Positions 37,178 to 50,710 of a stretch of 64,000 nt of DNA are shown in pieces. The notes beneath the pieces were generated by a model. The model was given only the letters and a program-made list of their open reading frames with translations. It was not told the DNA's origin and searched no databases. The stretch lies in assembly GCA_963678675.1 (NCBI GenBank), contig OY783198.1, forward strand, positions 12,534,580-12,598,579, given 5' to 3'. How positions within the stretch are numbered: position 1 is the first letter of the stretch; every line of letters starts with the position of its first letter. This DNA is from Xiphydria camelus (lineage: Eukaryota; Arthropoda; Insecta; Hymenoptera; Xiphydriidae). The position numbers and the translations under genes were made by a program.

Positions 37178-38529
37178 TTATACATAAATCTTGAACATGA
37201 TCTTAATTGACTTCAAATCTCTTTTGAAGAGTATTTTACGTATCAATTTTTGTTGGCAGTGGATGAACATGCCGCCTTTTATACAGAGAATCTGCTTTTG
37301 TGGAGGTAAAGTATTACGGGAGAACTTCTGCCGAAATTGTTGCCGGCAGAATGCGACCGCCCATAGGTGAACGAGGCGTAACACAAAATGCGTCACGGGA
37401 CGCCTGCTAGATGTAAAACATCGAAATCTTCTTTGCGGAAAGTAGGCGATAGGAAGGATGGACCACGCGTCTGTCGAAAGAACACATGAGCCAGTGCGCA
37501 ACTATACTTTATAACTGTGAACTAATAAACGGTACGAACCGTTGTGTCGAATTTTGTTTATCGCGAGACGAACCGGTGGCAGAGTTAAGAGAGAATAAAC
37601 TAAATGCGTTTTTTCAATTAGACAAGTTAGGGTCAAGTGGTGTAAAAACGAGACTAGAAATGTGTTGGATAAAAACGAGACACTCGTATAAATCATACTA
37701 AAATACATTGAGTTCACAAGTTCGATTTTTAAACTCAAACTAAATGTATTTTGGTATGATTTGTACGAGTGTCTCGTTTCGATGGCAAACTGCAACTTTT
37801 GAATTTCCCTGACATTTGGCAGGAAGTGGTTGGGTCGGTCCTATAGTCATTCATATGTACTTAATAATAAAAAGCTATTCTCCTACATGTATACATATTC
37901 TCCTGATGAATAAATTCCAAAAAATAGTGTAATCCCCCCACAAAAGCAGACTCTCTTTAAAAAAAGGCGGCATGTTCATTCAGTGCCAACGAAAATTGAT
38001 ACGTAAAATACTCTCCAAAAAAGATTTGAAATCAATTAAAGTCGCCATGTTCAAGATTTATATAAAAAATAAGGCATCGTTTGAAAGTAAAAATTATTGT
38101 AAATCAAGTTACTACAAAATTCGACTAAAAAAATTTATAAAAAAATGTTAATAAAAAAGGCCGTATTTTTTTTCAAAATAAAAAATTCAGACAGAATTAT
38201 ACTCGATGTTTATGCACTTATGATTTGAAATAAATTCATACACTCTCTTATATGATACCACCAGTATACCGAATGTCGTACGGGAAACCGATCAGGCAGG
38301 GGCCTTCTGAATTTCTTTTAATTTGACTTCGGCAGTGCAATTTATGAATCATTCTAGCACCGTCCAAGCACTGCCAAATATTCGGTATATTGGACAAAAT
38401 ATGAAAACTTGCACGCGGCAAGTTCTTTTTTATTAATTTTTTTCAATAATTTTTTTTATAAATTTTTTTAGTCGAATTTTGTAGTAACGATTTACAATAA
38501 TTTTCCTGTCAAATGATGCCCTTTCCTTT
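37178..38529 (+). repeat. Satellite monomer 28, type C/B, 1,352 bp
   Basis: CCTGCTAG and AAACTGCAAC as in monomer 25. Private A at 37924 (CCAAAAAATAGTG). Confidence 0.92.
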
Positions 38530-39883
38530 TTATACATAAATCTTGAACATGATCTTAATTGACTTCAAATCTCTTTTGAAGAGTATTTTACGTATCAATT
38601 TTTGTTGGCAGTGGATGAACATGCCGCCTTTTATACAGAGAATCTGCTTTTGTGGAGGTAAAGTATTACGGGAGAACTTCTGTCGAAATTGTTGCCGGCA
38701 GAATGCGACCGCCCATAGGTGAACGAGGCGTAACACAAAATGCGTCACGGGACGCCTGTTAGATGTAAAACATCGAAATCTTCTTTGCGGAAAGTAGGCG
38801 ATAGGAAGGATGGACCACGCGTCTGTCGAAAGAACACATGAGCCAGTGCGCACTATACTTTATAACTGTGAACTAATAAACGGTACGAACCGTTGTGTCG
38901 AATTTCGTTTATCGCGAGACGAACCGGTGGCAGAGTTAAGAGAGAGTAAACTAAATGCGTTTTTTCGATTAGACAAGTTAGGGTCAAGTGGTGTAAAAAC
39001 GAGACTAGAAATGTGTTGGATAAAAACGAGACACTCGTATAAATCATACTAAAATACATTGAGTTCACAAGTTCGATTTTTAAACTCAAACTAAATGTAT
39101 TTTGGTATGATTTGTACGAGTGTCTCGTTTCGATGGCAAACTCCAACTTTTGAATTTCCCTGACATTTGGCAGGAAGTGGTTGGGTCGGTCCTATAGTCA
39201 TTCATATGTACTTAATAATAAAAAGCTATTCTCCTACATGTATACATATTCTTCTGATGAATAAATTCCAAAAAGTAGTGCAATCCCCCCACAAAAGCAG
39301 ACTCTCTTTAAAAAAAGGCGGCATGTTCATTCAGTGCCAACGAAAATTGAAACGTAAAATACTCTCCAAAAAAGATTTGAAATCAATTAAAATCGCCATG
39401 TTCAAGATTTATATAAAAAATAAGGCATCGTTTGAAAGTAAAAATTATTGTAAATCAAGTTACTACAAAATTCGACTAAAAAAATTTATAAAAAAATGTT
39501 AATAAAAAAGAACGCCGTATTTTTTTTCAAAATAAAAAATTCAGACAGAATTATACTCGATGTTTATGCACTTATGATTTGAAATAAATTCATACACTCT
39601 CTTATATGATACCACCAGTATACCGAATGTCGTACGGGAAACCGATCAGGCAGGGGCCTTCTGAATTTCTTTTAATTTGACTTCGGCAGTGCAATTTATG
39701 AATCATTCTAGCACCGTCCAAGCACTGCCAAATATTCGGTATATTGGACAAAATATGAAAACTTGCACGCGGCAAGTTCTTTTTTATTAATTTTTTTCAA
39801 TAATTTTTTTTATAAATTTTTTTAGTCGAATTTTGTAGTAACGATTTACAATAATTTTCCTGTCAAATGATGCCCTTTCCTTT
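38530..39883 (+). repeat. Satellite monomer 29, type R/A, 1,354 bp
   Basis: A 1-bp deletion gives GTGCGCACTATAC instead of GTGCGCAACTATAC. The deletion recurs in monomers 34, 37 and 41. First unit of the duplicated five-monomer block. Confidence 0.92.
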
Positions 39884-41235
39884 TTATACATAAATCTTGA
39901 ACATGATCTTAATTGACTTCAAATCTCTTTTGAAGAGTATTTTACGTATCAATTTTTGTTGGCAGTGGATGAACATGCCGCCTTTTATACAGAGAATCTG
40001 CTTTTGTGGAGGTAAAGTATTACGGGAGAACTTCTGCCGAAATTGTTGCCGGCAGAATGCGACCGCCCATAGGTGAACGAGGCGTAACACAAAATGCGTC
40101 ACGGGACGCCTGTTAGATGTAAAACATCGAAATCTTCTTTGCGGAAAGTAGGCGATAGGAAGGATGGACCACGCGTCTGTCGAAAGAACACATGAGCCAG
40201 TGCGCAACTATACTTTATAACTGTGAACTAATAAACGGTACGAACCGTTGTGTCGAATTTCGTTTATCGCGAGACGAACCGGTGGCAGAGTTAAGAGAGA
40301 GTAAACTAAATCCGTTTTTTCAATTAGACAAGTTAGGGTCAAGTGGTGTAAAAACGAGACTAGAAATGTGTTGGATAAAAACGAGACACTCGTATAAATC
40401 ATACTAAAATACATTGAGTTCACAAGTTCGATTTTTAAACTCAAACTAAATGTATTTTGGTATGATTTGTACGAGTGTCTCGTTTCGATGGCAAACTCCA
40501 ACTTTTGAATTTCCCTGACATTTGGCAGGAAGTGGTTGGGTCGGTCCTATAGTCATTCATATGTACTTAATAATAAAAAGCTATTCTCCTACATGTATAC
40601 ATATTCTCCTGATGAATAAATTCCAAAAAGTAGTGTAATCCCCCCACAAAAGCAGACTCTCTTTAAAAAAAGGCGGCATGTTCATTCAGTGCCAACGAAA
40701 ATTGATACGTAAAATACTCTCCAAAAAAGATTTGAAATCAATTAAAGTCGCCATGTTCAAGATTTATATAAAAAATAAGGCATCGTTTGAAAGTAAACAT
40801 TATTGTAAATCAAGTTACTACAAAATTCGACTAAAAAAATTTATAAAAAAATGTTAATAAAAAAGGCCGTATTTTTTTTCAAAATAAAAAATTCAGACAG
40901 AATTATACTCGATGTTTATGCACTTATGATTTGAAATAAATTCATACACTCTCTTATATGATACCACCAGTATACCGAATGTCATACGGGAAACCGATCA
41001 GGCAGGGGCCTTCTGAATTTCTTTTAATTTGACTTCGGCAGTGCAATTTATGAATCATTCTAGCACCGTCCAAGCGCTGCCAAATATTCGGTATATTGGA
41101 CATAATATGAAAACTTGCACGCGGCAAGTTCTTTTTTATTAATTTTTTTCAATAATTTTTTTAATAAATTTTTTTAGTCGAATTATGTAGTAACGATTTA
41201 CAATAATTTTCCTGTCAAATGATGCCCTTTCCTTT
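39884..41235 (+). repeat. Satellite monomer 30, type P/B, 1,352 bp
   Basis: P middle and the three linked end-of-unit changes. CAAGCGCTGCC at 41076 is shared with monomer 42. Private C at 40798 and A at 40984. Confidence 0.92.
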
Positions 41236-42590
41236 TTATACATAAATCTTGAACATGATCTTAATTGACTTCAAATCTCTTTTGAAGAGTATTTTACGTA
41301 TCAATTTTTGTTGGCAGTGGATGAACATGCCGCCTTTTATACAGAGAATCTGCTTTTGTGGAGGTAAAGTATTACGGGAGAACTTCTGTCGAAATTGTTG
41401 CCGGCAGAATGCGACCGCCCATAGGTGAACGAGGCGTAACACAAAATGCGTCACGGGACGCCTGTTAGATGTAAAACATCGAAATCTTCTTTGCGGAAAG
41501 TAGGCGATAGGAAGGATGGACCACGTGTCTGTCGAAAGAACACATGAGCCAGTGCGCAACTATACTTTATAACTGTGAACTAATAAACGGTACGAACCGT
41601 TGTGTCGAATTTCGTTTATCGCGAGACGAACCGGTGGCAGAGTTAAGAGAGAGTAAACTAAATGCGTTTTTTCGATTAGACAAGTTAGGGTCAAGTGGTG
41701 TAAAAACGAGACTAGAAATGTGTTGGATAAAAACGAGACACTCGTATAAATCATACTAAAATACATTGAGTTCACAAGTTCGATTTTTAAACTCAAACTA
41801 AATGTATTTTGGTATGATTTGTACGAGTGTCTCGTTTCGATGGCAAACTCCAACTTTTGAATTTCCCTGACATTTGGCAGGAAGTGGTTGGGTCGGTCCT
41901 ATAGTCATTCATATGTACTTAATAATAAAAAGCTATTCTCCTACATGTATACATATTCTTCTGATGAATAAATTCCAAAAAGTAGTGCAATCCCCCCACA
42001 AAAGCAGACTCTCTTTAAAAAAAGGCGGCATGTTCATTCAGTGCCAACGAAAATTGAAACGTAAAATACTCTCCAAAAAAGATTTGAAATCAATTAAAAT
42101 CGCCATGTTCAAGATTTATATAAAAAATAAGGCATCGTTTGAAAGTAAAAATTATTGTAAATCAAGTTACTACAAAATTCGACTAAAAAAATTTATAAAA
42201 AAATGTTAATAAAAAAGAACGCCGTATTTTTTTTCAAAATAAAAAATTCAGACAGAATTATACTCGATGTTTATGCACTTATGATTTGAAATAAATTCAT
42301 ACACTCTCTTATATGATACCACCAGTATACCGAATGTCGTACGGGAAACCGATCAGGCAGGGGCCTTCTGAATTTCTTTTAATTTGACTTCGGCAGTGCA
42401 ATTTATGAATCATTCTAGCACCGTCCAAGCACTGCCAAATATTCGGTATATTGGACAAAATATGAAAACTTGCACGCGGCAAGTTCTTTTTTATTAATTT
42501 TTTTCAATAATTTTTTTTATAAATTTTTTTAGTCGAATTTTGTAGTAACGATTTACAATAATTTTCCTGTCAAATGATGCCCTTTCCTTT
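41236..42590 (+). repeat. Satellite monomer 31, type R/A, 1,355 bp
   Basis: CCACGTGTC at 41526 destroys the otherwise conserved ACGCGT hexamer. Shared with monomers 40 and 43, each of which follows a P unit. Confidence 0.92.
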
Positions 42591-43945
42591 TTATACATAA
42601 ATCTTGAACATGATCTTAATTGACTTCAAATCTCTTTTGAAGAGTATTTTACGTATCAATTTTTGTTGGCAGTGGATGAACATGCCGCCTTTTATACAGA
42701 GAATCTGCTTTTGTGGAGGTAAAGTATTACGGGAGAACTTCTGTCGAAATTGTTGCCGGCAGAATGCGACCGCCCATAGGTGAACGAGGCGTAACACAAA
42801 ATGCGTCACGGGACGCCTGTTAGATGTAAAACATCGAAATCTTCTTTGCGGAAAGTAGGCGATAGGAAGGATGGACCACGCGTCTGTCGAAAGAACACAT
42901 GAGCCAGTGCGCAACTATACTTTATAACTGTGAACTAATAAACGGTACGAACCGTTGTGTCGAATTTTGTTTATCGCGAGACGAACCGGTGGCAGAGTTA
43001 AGAGAGAATAAACTAAATGCGTTTTTTCAATTAGACAAGTTAGGGTCAAGTGGTGTAAAAACGAGACTAGAAATGTGTTGGATAAAAACGAGACACTCGT
43101 ATAAATCATACTAAAATACATTGAGTTCACAAGTTCGATTTTTAAACTCAAACTAAATGTATTTTGGTATGATTTGTACGAGTGTCTCGTTTCGATGGCA
43201 AACTCCAACTTTTGAATTTCCCTGACATTTGGCAGGAAGTGGTTGGGTCGGTCCTATAGTCATTCATATGTACTTAATAATAAAAAGCTATTCTCCTACA
43301 TGTATACATATTCTTCTGATGAATAAATTCCAAAAAGTAGTGCAATCCCCCCACAAAAGCAGACTCTCTTTAAAAAAAGGCGGCATGTTCATTCAGTGCC
43401 AACGAAAATTGAAACGTAAAATACTCTCCAAAAAAGATTTGAAATCAATTAAAATCGCCATGTTCAAGATTTATATAAAAAATAAGGCATCGTTTGAAAG
43501 TAAAAATTATTGTAAATCAAGTTACTACAAAATTCGACTAAAAAAATTTATAAAAAAATGTTAATAAAAAAGAACGCCGTATTTTTTTTCAAAATAAAAA
43601 ATTCAGACAGAATTATACTCGATGTTTATGCACTTATGATTTGAAATAAATTCATACACTCTCTTATATGATATCACCAGTATACCGAATGTCGTACGGG
43701 AAACCGATCAGGCAGGGGCCTTCTGAATTTCTTTTAATTTGACTTCGGCAGTGCAATTTATGAATCATTCTAGCACCGTCCAAGCACTGCCAAATATTCG
43801 GTATATTGGACAAAATATGAAAACTTGCACGCGGCAAGTTCTTTTTTATTAATTTTTTTCAATAATTTTTTTTATAAATTTTTTTAGTCGAATTTTGTAG
43901 TAACGATTTACAATAATTTTCCTGTCAAATGATGCCCTTTCCTTT
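42591..43945 (+). repeat. Satellite monomer 32, type C/A, 1,355 bp
   Basis: C middle joined to an A left arm, a combination found only here and in monomer 44. GATATCACC in the loop is shared with monomer 44. Confidence 0.92.
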
Positions 43946-45300
43946 TTATACATAAATCTTGAACATGATCTTAATTGACTTCAAATCTCTTTTGAAGAGT
44001 ATTTTACGTATCAATTTTTGTTGGCAGTGGATGAACATGCCGCCTTTTATACAGAGAATCTGCTTTTGTGGAGGTAAAGTATTACGGGAGAACTTCTGTC
44101 GAAATTGTTGCCGGCAGAATGCGACCGCCCATAGGTGAACGAGGCGTAACACAAAATGCGTCACGGGACGCCTGTTAGATGTAAAACATCGAAATCTTCT
44201 TTGCGGAAAGTAGGCGATAGGAAGGATGGACCACGCGTCTGTCGAAAGAACACATGAGCCAGTGCGCAACTATACTTTATAACTGTGAACTAATAAACGG
44301 TACGAACCGTTGTGTCGAATTTCGTTTATCGCGAGACGAACCGGTGGCAGAGTTAAGAGAGAGTAAACTAAATGCGTTTTTTCGATTAGACAAGTTAGGG
44401 TCAAGTGGTGTAAAAACGAGACTAGAAATGTGTTGGATAAAAACGAGACACTCGTATAAATCATACTAAAATACATTGAGTTCACAAGTTCGATTTTTAA
44501 ACTCAAACTAAATGTATTTTGGTATGATTTGTACGAGTGTCTCGTTTCGATGGCAAACTCCAACTTTTGAATTTCCCTGACATTTGGCAGGAAGTGGTTG
44601 GGTCGGTCCTATAGTCATTCATATGTACTTAATAATAAAAAGCTATTCTCCTACATGTATACATATTCTTCTGATGAATAAATTCCAAAAAGTAGTGCAA
44701 TCCCCCCACAAAAGCAGACTCTCTTTAAAAAAAGGCGGCATGTTCATTCAGTGCCAACGAAAATTGAAACGTAAAATACTCTCCAAAAAAGATTTGAAAT
44801 CAATTAAAATCGCCATGTTCAAGATTTATATAAAAAATAAGGCATCGTTTGAAAGTAAAAATTATTGTAAATCAAGTTACTACAAAATTCGACTAAAAAA
44901 ATTTATAAAAAAATGTTAATAAAAAAGAACGCCGTATTTTTTTTCAAAATAAAAAATTCAGACAGAATTATACTCGATGTTTATGCACTTATGATTTGAA
45001 ATAAATTCATACACTCTCTTATATGATACCACCAGTATACCGAATGTCGTACGGGAAACCGATCAGGCAGGGGCCTTCTGAATTTCTTTTAATTTGACTT
45101 CGGCAGTGCAATTTATGAATCATTCTAGCACCGTCCAAGCACTGCCAAATATTCGGTATATTGGACAAAATATGAAAACTTGCACGCGGCAAGTTCTTTT
45201 TTATTAATTTTTTTCAATAATTTTTTTTATAAATTTTTTTAGTCGAATTTTGTAGTAACGATTTACAATAATTTTCCTGTCAAATGATGCCCTTTCCTTT
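43946..45300 (+). repeat. Satellite monomer 33, type R/A, 1,355 bp
   Basis: R middle, A left arm, TTCTGTCG. It closes the first copy of the duplicated block. Confidence 0.92.
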
Positions 45301-46654
45301 TTATACATAAATCTTGAACATGATCTTAATTGACTTCAAATCTCTTTTGAAGAGTATTTTACGTATCAATTTTTGTTGGCAGTGGATGAACATGCCGCCT
45401 TTTATACAGAGAATCTGCTTTTGTGGAGGTAAAGTATTACGGGAGAACTTCTGTCGAAATTGTTGCCGGCAGAATGCGACCGCCCATAGGTGAACGAGGC
45501 GTAACACAAAATGCGTCACGGGACGCCTGTTAGATGTAAAACATCGAAATCTTCTTTGCGGAAAGTAGGCGATAGGAAGGATGGACCACGCGTCTGTCGA
45601 AAGAACACATGAGCCAGTGCGCACTATACTTTATAACTGTGAACTAATAAACGGTACGAACCGTTGTGTCGAATTTCGTTTATCGCGAGACGAACCGGTG
45701 GCAGAGTTAAGAGAGAGTAAACTAAATGCGTTTTTTCGATTAGACAAGTTAGGGTCAAGTGGTGTAAAAACGAGACTAGAAATGTGTTGGATAAAAACGA
45801 GACACTCGTATAAATCATACTAAAATACATTGAGTTCACAAGTTCGATTTTTAAACTCAAACTAAATGTATTTTGGTATGATTTGTACGAGTGTCTCGTT
45901 TCGATGGCAAACTCCAACTTTTGAATTTCCCTGACATTTGGCAGGAAGTGGTTGGGTCGGTCCTATAGTCATTCATATGTACTTAATAATAAAAAGCTAT
46001 TCTCCTACATGTATACATATTCTTCTGATGAATAAATTCCAAAAAGTAGTGCAATCCCCCCACAAAAGCAGACTCTCTTTAAAAAAAGGCGGCATGTTCA
46101 TTCAGTGCCAACGAAAATTGAAACGTAAAATACTCTCCAAAAAAGATTTGAAATCAATTAAAATCGCCATGTTCAAGATTTATATAAAAAATAAGGCATC
46201 GTTTGAAAGTAAAAATTATTGTAAATCAAGTTACTACAAAATTCGACTAAAAAAATTTATAAAAAAATGTTAATAAAAAAGAACGCCGTATTTTTTTTCA
46301 AAATAAAAAATTCAGACAGAATTATACTCGATGTTTATGCACTTATGATTTGAAATAAATTCATACACTCTCTTATATGATACCACCAGTATACCGAATG
46401 TCGTACGGGAAACCGATCAGGCAGGGGCCTTCTGAATTTCTTTTAATTTGACTTCGGCAGTGCAATTTATGAATCATTCTAGCACCGTCCAAGCACTGCC
46501 AAATATTCGGTATATTGGACAAAATATGAAAACTTGCACGCGGCAAGTTCTTTTTTATTAATTTTTTTCAATAATTTTTTTTATAAATTTTTTTAGTCGA
46601 ATTTTGTAGTAACGATTTACAATAATTTTCCTGTCAAATGATGCCCTTTCCTTT
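45301..46654 (+). repeat. Satellite monomer 34, type R/A, 1,354 bp
   Basis: Carries the GCGCACTATAC 1-bp deletion, otherwise R/A. Confidence 0.92.
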
Positions 46655-48006
46655 TTATACATAAATCTTGAACATGATCTTAATTGACTTCAAATCTCTT
46701 TTGAAGAGTATTTTACGTATCAATTTTTGTTGGCAGTGGATGAACATGCCGCCTTTTATACAGAGAATCTGCTTTTGTGGAGGTAAAGTATTACGGGAGA
46801 ACTTCTGTCGAAATTGTTGCCGGCAGAATGCGACCGCCCATAGGTGAACGAGGCGTAACACAAAATGCGTCACGGGACGCCTGCTAGATGTAAAACATCG
46901 AAATCTTCTTTGCGGAAAGTAGGCGATAGGAAGGATGGACCACGCGTCTGTCGAAAGAACACATGAGCCAGTGCGCAACTATACTTTATAACTGTGAACT
47001 AATAAACGGTACGAACCGTTGTGTCGAATTTTGTTTATCGCGAGACGAACCGGTGGCAGAGTTAAGAGAGAATAAACTAAATGCGTTTTTTCAATTAGAC
47101 AAGTTAGGGTCAAGTGGTGTAAAAACGAGACTAGAAATGTGTTGGATAAAAACGAGACACTCGTATAAATCATACTAAAATACATTGAGTTCACAAGTTC
47201 GATTTTTAAACTCAAACTAAATGTATTTTGGTATGATTTGTACGAGTGTCTCGTTTCGATGGCAAACTGCAACTTTTGAATTTCCCTGACATTTGGCAGG
47301 AAGTGGTTGGGTCGGTCCTATAGTCATTCATATGTACTTAATAATAAAAAGCTATTCTCCTACATGTATACATATTCTCCTGATGAATAAATTCCAAAAA
47401 GTAGTGTAATCCCCCCACAAAAGCAGACTCTCTTTAAAAAAAGGCGGCATGTTCATTCAGTGCCAACGAAAATTGATACGTAAAATACTCTCCAAAAAAG
47501 ATTTGAAATCAATTAAAGTCGCCATGTTCAAGATTTATATAAAAAATAAGGCATCGTTTGAAAGTAAAAATTATTGTAAATCAAGTTACTACAAAATTCG
47601 ACTAAAAAAATTTATAAAAAAATGTTAATAAAAAAGGCCGTATTTTTTTTCAAAATAAAAAATTCAGACAGAATTATACTCGATGTTTATGCACTTATGA
47701 TTTGAAATAAATTCATACACTCTCTTATATGATACCACCAGTATACCGAATGTCGTACGGGAAACCGATCAGGCAGGGGCCTTCTGAATTTCTTTTAATT
47801 TGACTTCGGCAGTGCAATTTATGAATCATTCTAGCACCGTCCAAGCACTGCCAAATATTCGGTATATTGGACAAAATATGAAAACTTGCACGCGGCAAGT
47901 TCTTTTTTATTAATTTTTTTCAATAATTTTTTTTATAAATTTTTTTAGTCGAATTTTGTAGTAACGATTTACAATAATTTTCCTGTCAAATGATGCCCTT
48001 TCCTTT
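46655..48006 (+). repeat. Satellite monomer 35, type C/B, 1,352 bp
   Basis: CCTGCTAG and AAACTGCAAC as in monomers 25 and 28, but with TTCTGTCG in the small stem, which those two lack. A recombinant start of the unit is likely. Confidence 0.92.
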
Positions 48007-49361
48007 TTATACATAAATCTTGAACATGATCTTAATTGACTTCAAATCTCTTTTGAAGAGTATTTTACGTATCAATTTTTGTTGGCAGTGGATGAACATG
48101 CCGCCTTTTATACAGAGAATCTGCTTTTGTGGAGGTAAAGTATTACGGGAGAACTTCTGCCGAAATTGTTGCCGGCAGAATGCGACCGCCCATAGGTGAA
48201 CGAGGCGTAACACAAAATGCGTCACGGGACGCCTGCTAGATGTAAAACATCGAAATCTTCTTTGCGGAAAGTAGGCGATAGGAAGGATGGACCACGCGTC
48301 TGTCGAAAGAACACATGAGCCAGTGCGCAACTATACTTTATAACTGTGAACTAATAAACGGTACGAACCGTTGTGTCGAATTTCGTTTATCGCGAGACGA
48401 ACCGGTGGCAGAGTTAAGAGAGAGTAAACTAAATGCGTTTTTTCAATTAGACAAGTTAGGGTCAAGTGGTGTAAAAACGAGACTAGAAATGTGTTGGATA
48501 AAAACGAGACACTCGTATAAATCATACTAAAATACATTGAGTTCACAAGTTCGATTTTTAAACTCAAACTAAATGTATTTTGGTATGATTTGTACGAGTG
48601 TCTCGTTTCGATGGCAAACTCCAACTTTTGAATTTCCCTGACATTTGGCAGGAAGTGGTTGGGTCGGTCCTATAGTCATTCATATGTACTTAATAATAAA
48701 AAGCTATTCTCCTACATGTATACATATTCTTCTGATGAATAAATTCCAAAAAGTAGTGCAATCCCCCCACAAAAGCAGACTCTCTTTAAAAAAAGGCGGC
48801 ATGTTCATTCAGTGCCAACGAAAATTGAAACGTAAAATACTCTCCAAAAAAGATTTGAAATCAATTAAAATCGCCATGTTCAAGATTTATATAAAAAATA
48901 AGGCATCGTTTGAAAGTAAAAATTATTGTAAATCAAGTTACTACAAAATTCGACTAAAAAAATTTATAAAAAAATGTTAATAAAAAAGAACGCCGTATTT
49001 TTTTTCAAAATAAAAAATTCAGACAGAATTATACTCGATGTTTATGCACTTATGATTTGAAATAAATTCATACACTCTCTTATATGATACCACCAGTATA
49101 CCGAATGTCGTACGGGAAACCGATCAGGCAGGGGCCTTCTGAATTTCTTTTAATTTGACTTCGGCAGTGCAATTTATGAATCATTCTAGCACCGTCCAAG
49201 CACTGCCAAATATTCGGTATATTGGACAAAATATGAAAACTTGCACGCGGCAAGTTCTTTTTTATTAATTTTTTTCAATAATTTTTTTTATAAATTTTTT
49301 TAGTCGAATTTTGTAGTAACGATTTACAATAATTTTCCTGTCAAATGATGCCCTTTCCTTT
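48007..49361 (+). repeat. Satellite monomer 36, type Q/A, 1,355 bp
   Basis: CCTGCTAG, Q middle and A left arm, resembling monomer 26 without its TTGGAAG and T-run deletion. Confidence 0.92.
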
Positions 49362-50710
49362 TTATACATAAATCTTGAACATGATCTTAATTGACTTCAA
49401 ATCTCTTTTGAAGAGTATTTTACGTATCAATTTTTGTTGGCAGTGGATGAACATGCCGCCTTTTATACAGAGAATCTGCTTTTGTGGAGGTAAAGTATTA
49501 CGGGAGAACTTCTGTCGAAATTGTTGCCGGCAGAATGCGACCGCCCATAGGTGAACGAGGCGTAACACAAAATGCGTCACGGGACGCCTGTTAGATGTAA
49601 AACATCGAAATCTTCTTTGCGGAAAGTAGGCGATAGGAAGGATGGACCACGCGTCTGTCGAAAGAACACATGAGCCAGTGCGCACTATACTAACTGTGAA
49701 CTAATAAACGGTACGAACCGTTGTGTCGAATTTCGTTTATCGCGAGACGAACCGGTGGCAGAGTTAAGAGAGAGTAAACTAAATGCGTTTTTTCGATTAG
49801 ACAAGTTAGGGTCAAGTGGTGTAAAAACGAGACTAGAAATGTGTTGGATAAAAACGAGACACTCGTATAAATCATACTAAAATACATTGAGTTCACAAGT
49901 TCGATTTTTAAACTCAAACTAAATGTATTTTGGTATGATTTGTACGAGTGTCTCGTTTCGATGGCAAACTCCAACTTTTGAATTTCCCTGACATTTGGCA
50001 GGAAGTGGTTGGGTCGGTCCTATAGTCATTCATATGTACTTAATAATAAAAAGCTATTCTCCTACATGTATACATATTCTTCTGATGAATAAATTCCAAA
50101 AAGTAGTGCAATCCCCCCACAAAAGCAGACTCTCTTTAAAAATAGGCGGCATGTTCATTGAGTGCCAACGAAAATTGATACGTAAAATACTCTCCAAAAA
50201 AGATTTGAAATCAATTAAAATCGCCATGTTCAAGATTTATATAAAAAATAAGGCATCGTTTGGAAGTAAAAATTATTGTAAATCAAGTTACTACAAAATT
50301 CGACTAAAAAAATTTATAAAAAAATGTTAATAAAAAAGAACGCCGTATTTTTTTTCAAAATAAAAAATTCAGACATAATTATACTCGATGTTTATGCACT
50401 TATGATTTGAAATAAATTCATACACTCTCTTATATGATACCACCAGTATACCGAATGTCGTACGGGAAACCGATCAGGCAGGGGCCTTCTGAATTTCTTT
50501 TAATTTGACTTCGGCAGTGCAATTTATGAATCATTCTAGCACCGTCCAAGCACTGCCAAATATTCGGTATATTGGACAAAATATGAAAACTTGCACGCGG
50601 CAAGTTCTTTTTTATTAATTTTTTTCAATAATTTTTTTATAAATTTTTTTAGTTGAATTTTGTAGTAACGATTTACAATAATTTTCCTGTCAAATGATGC
50701 CCTTTCCTTT
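49362..50710 (+). repeat. Satellite monomer 37, type R/A variant, 1,349 bp, most divergent unit
   Basis: The shortest unit. The GCGCACTATAC deletion is followed by a further 4-bp loss (CACTATACTAACTG), and one T is lost in the right-arm run. Private changes are T at 50144, G at 50160, T at 50376 and T at 50654. TTGATACG is B-like inside an otherwise A arm. TTGGAAG is shared with monomers 20 and 26. Confidence 0.93.

Larger units (their letters stand above)
38530..45300 (+). repeat. Five-monomer duplicated block, first copy
   Basis: Five monomers of 1,354, 1,352, 1,355, 1,355 and 1,355 bp match in order, length and private variants with a block exactly 16,243 bp downstream. Shared rare variants are G at 41076 (CAAGCGCTGCC), T at 41526 (CCACGTGTC) and GATATCACC at 43669-43677. 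Its own later changes are C at 40798 and A at 40984. Confidence 0.87.
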
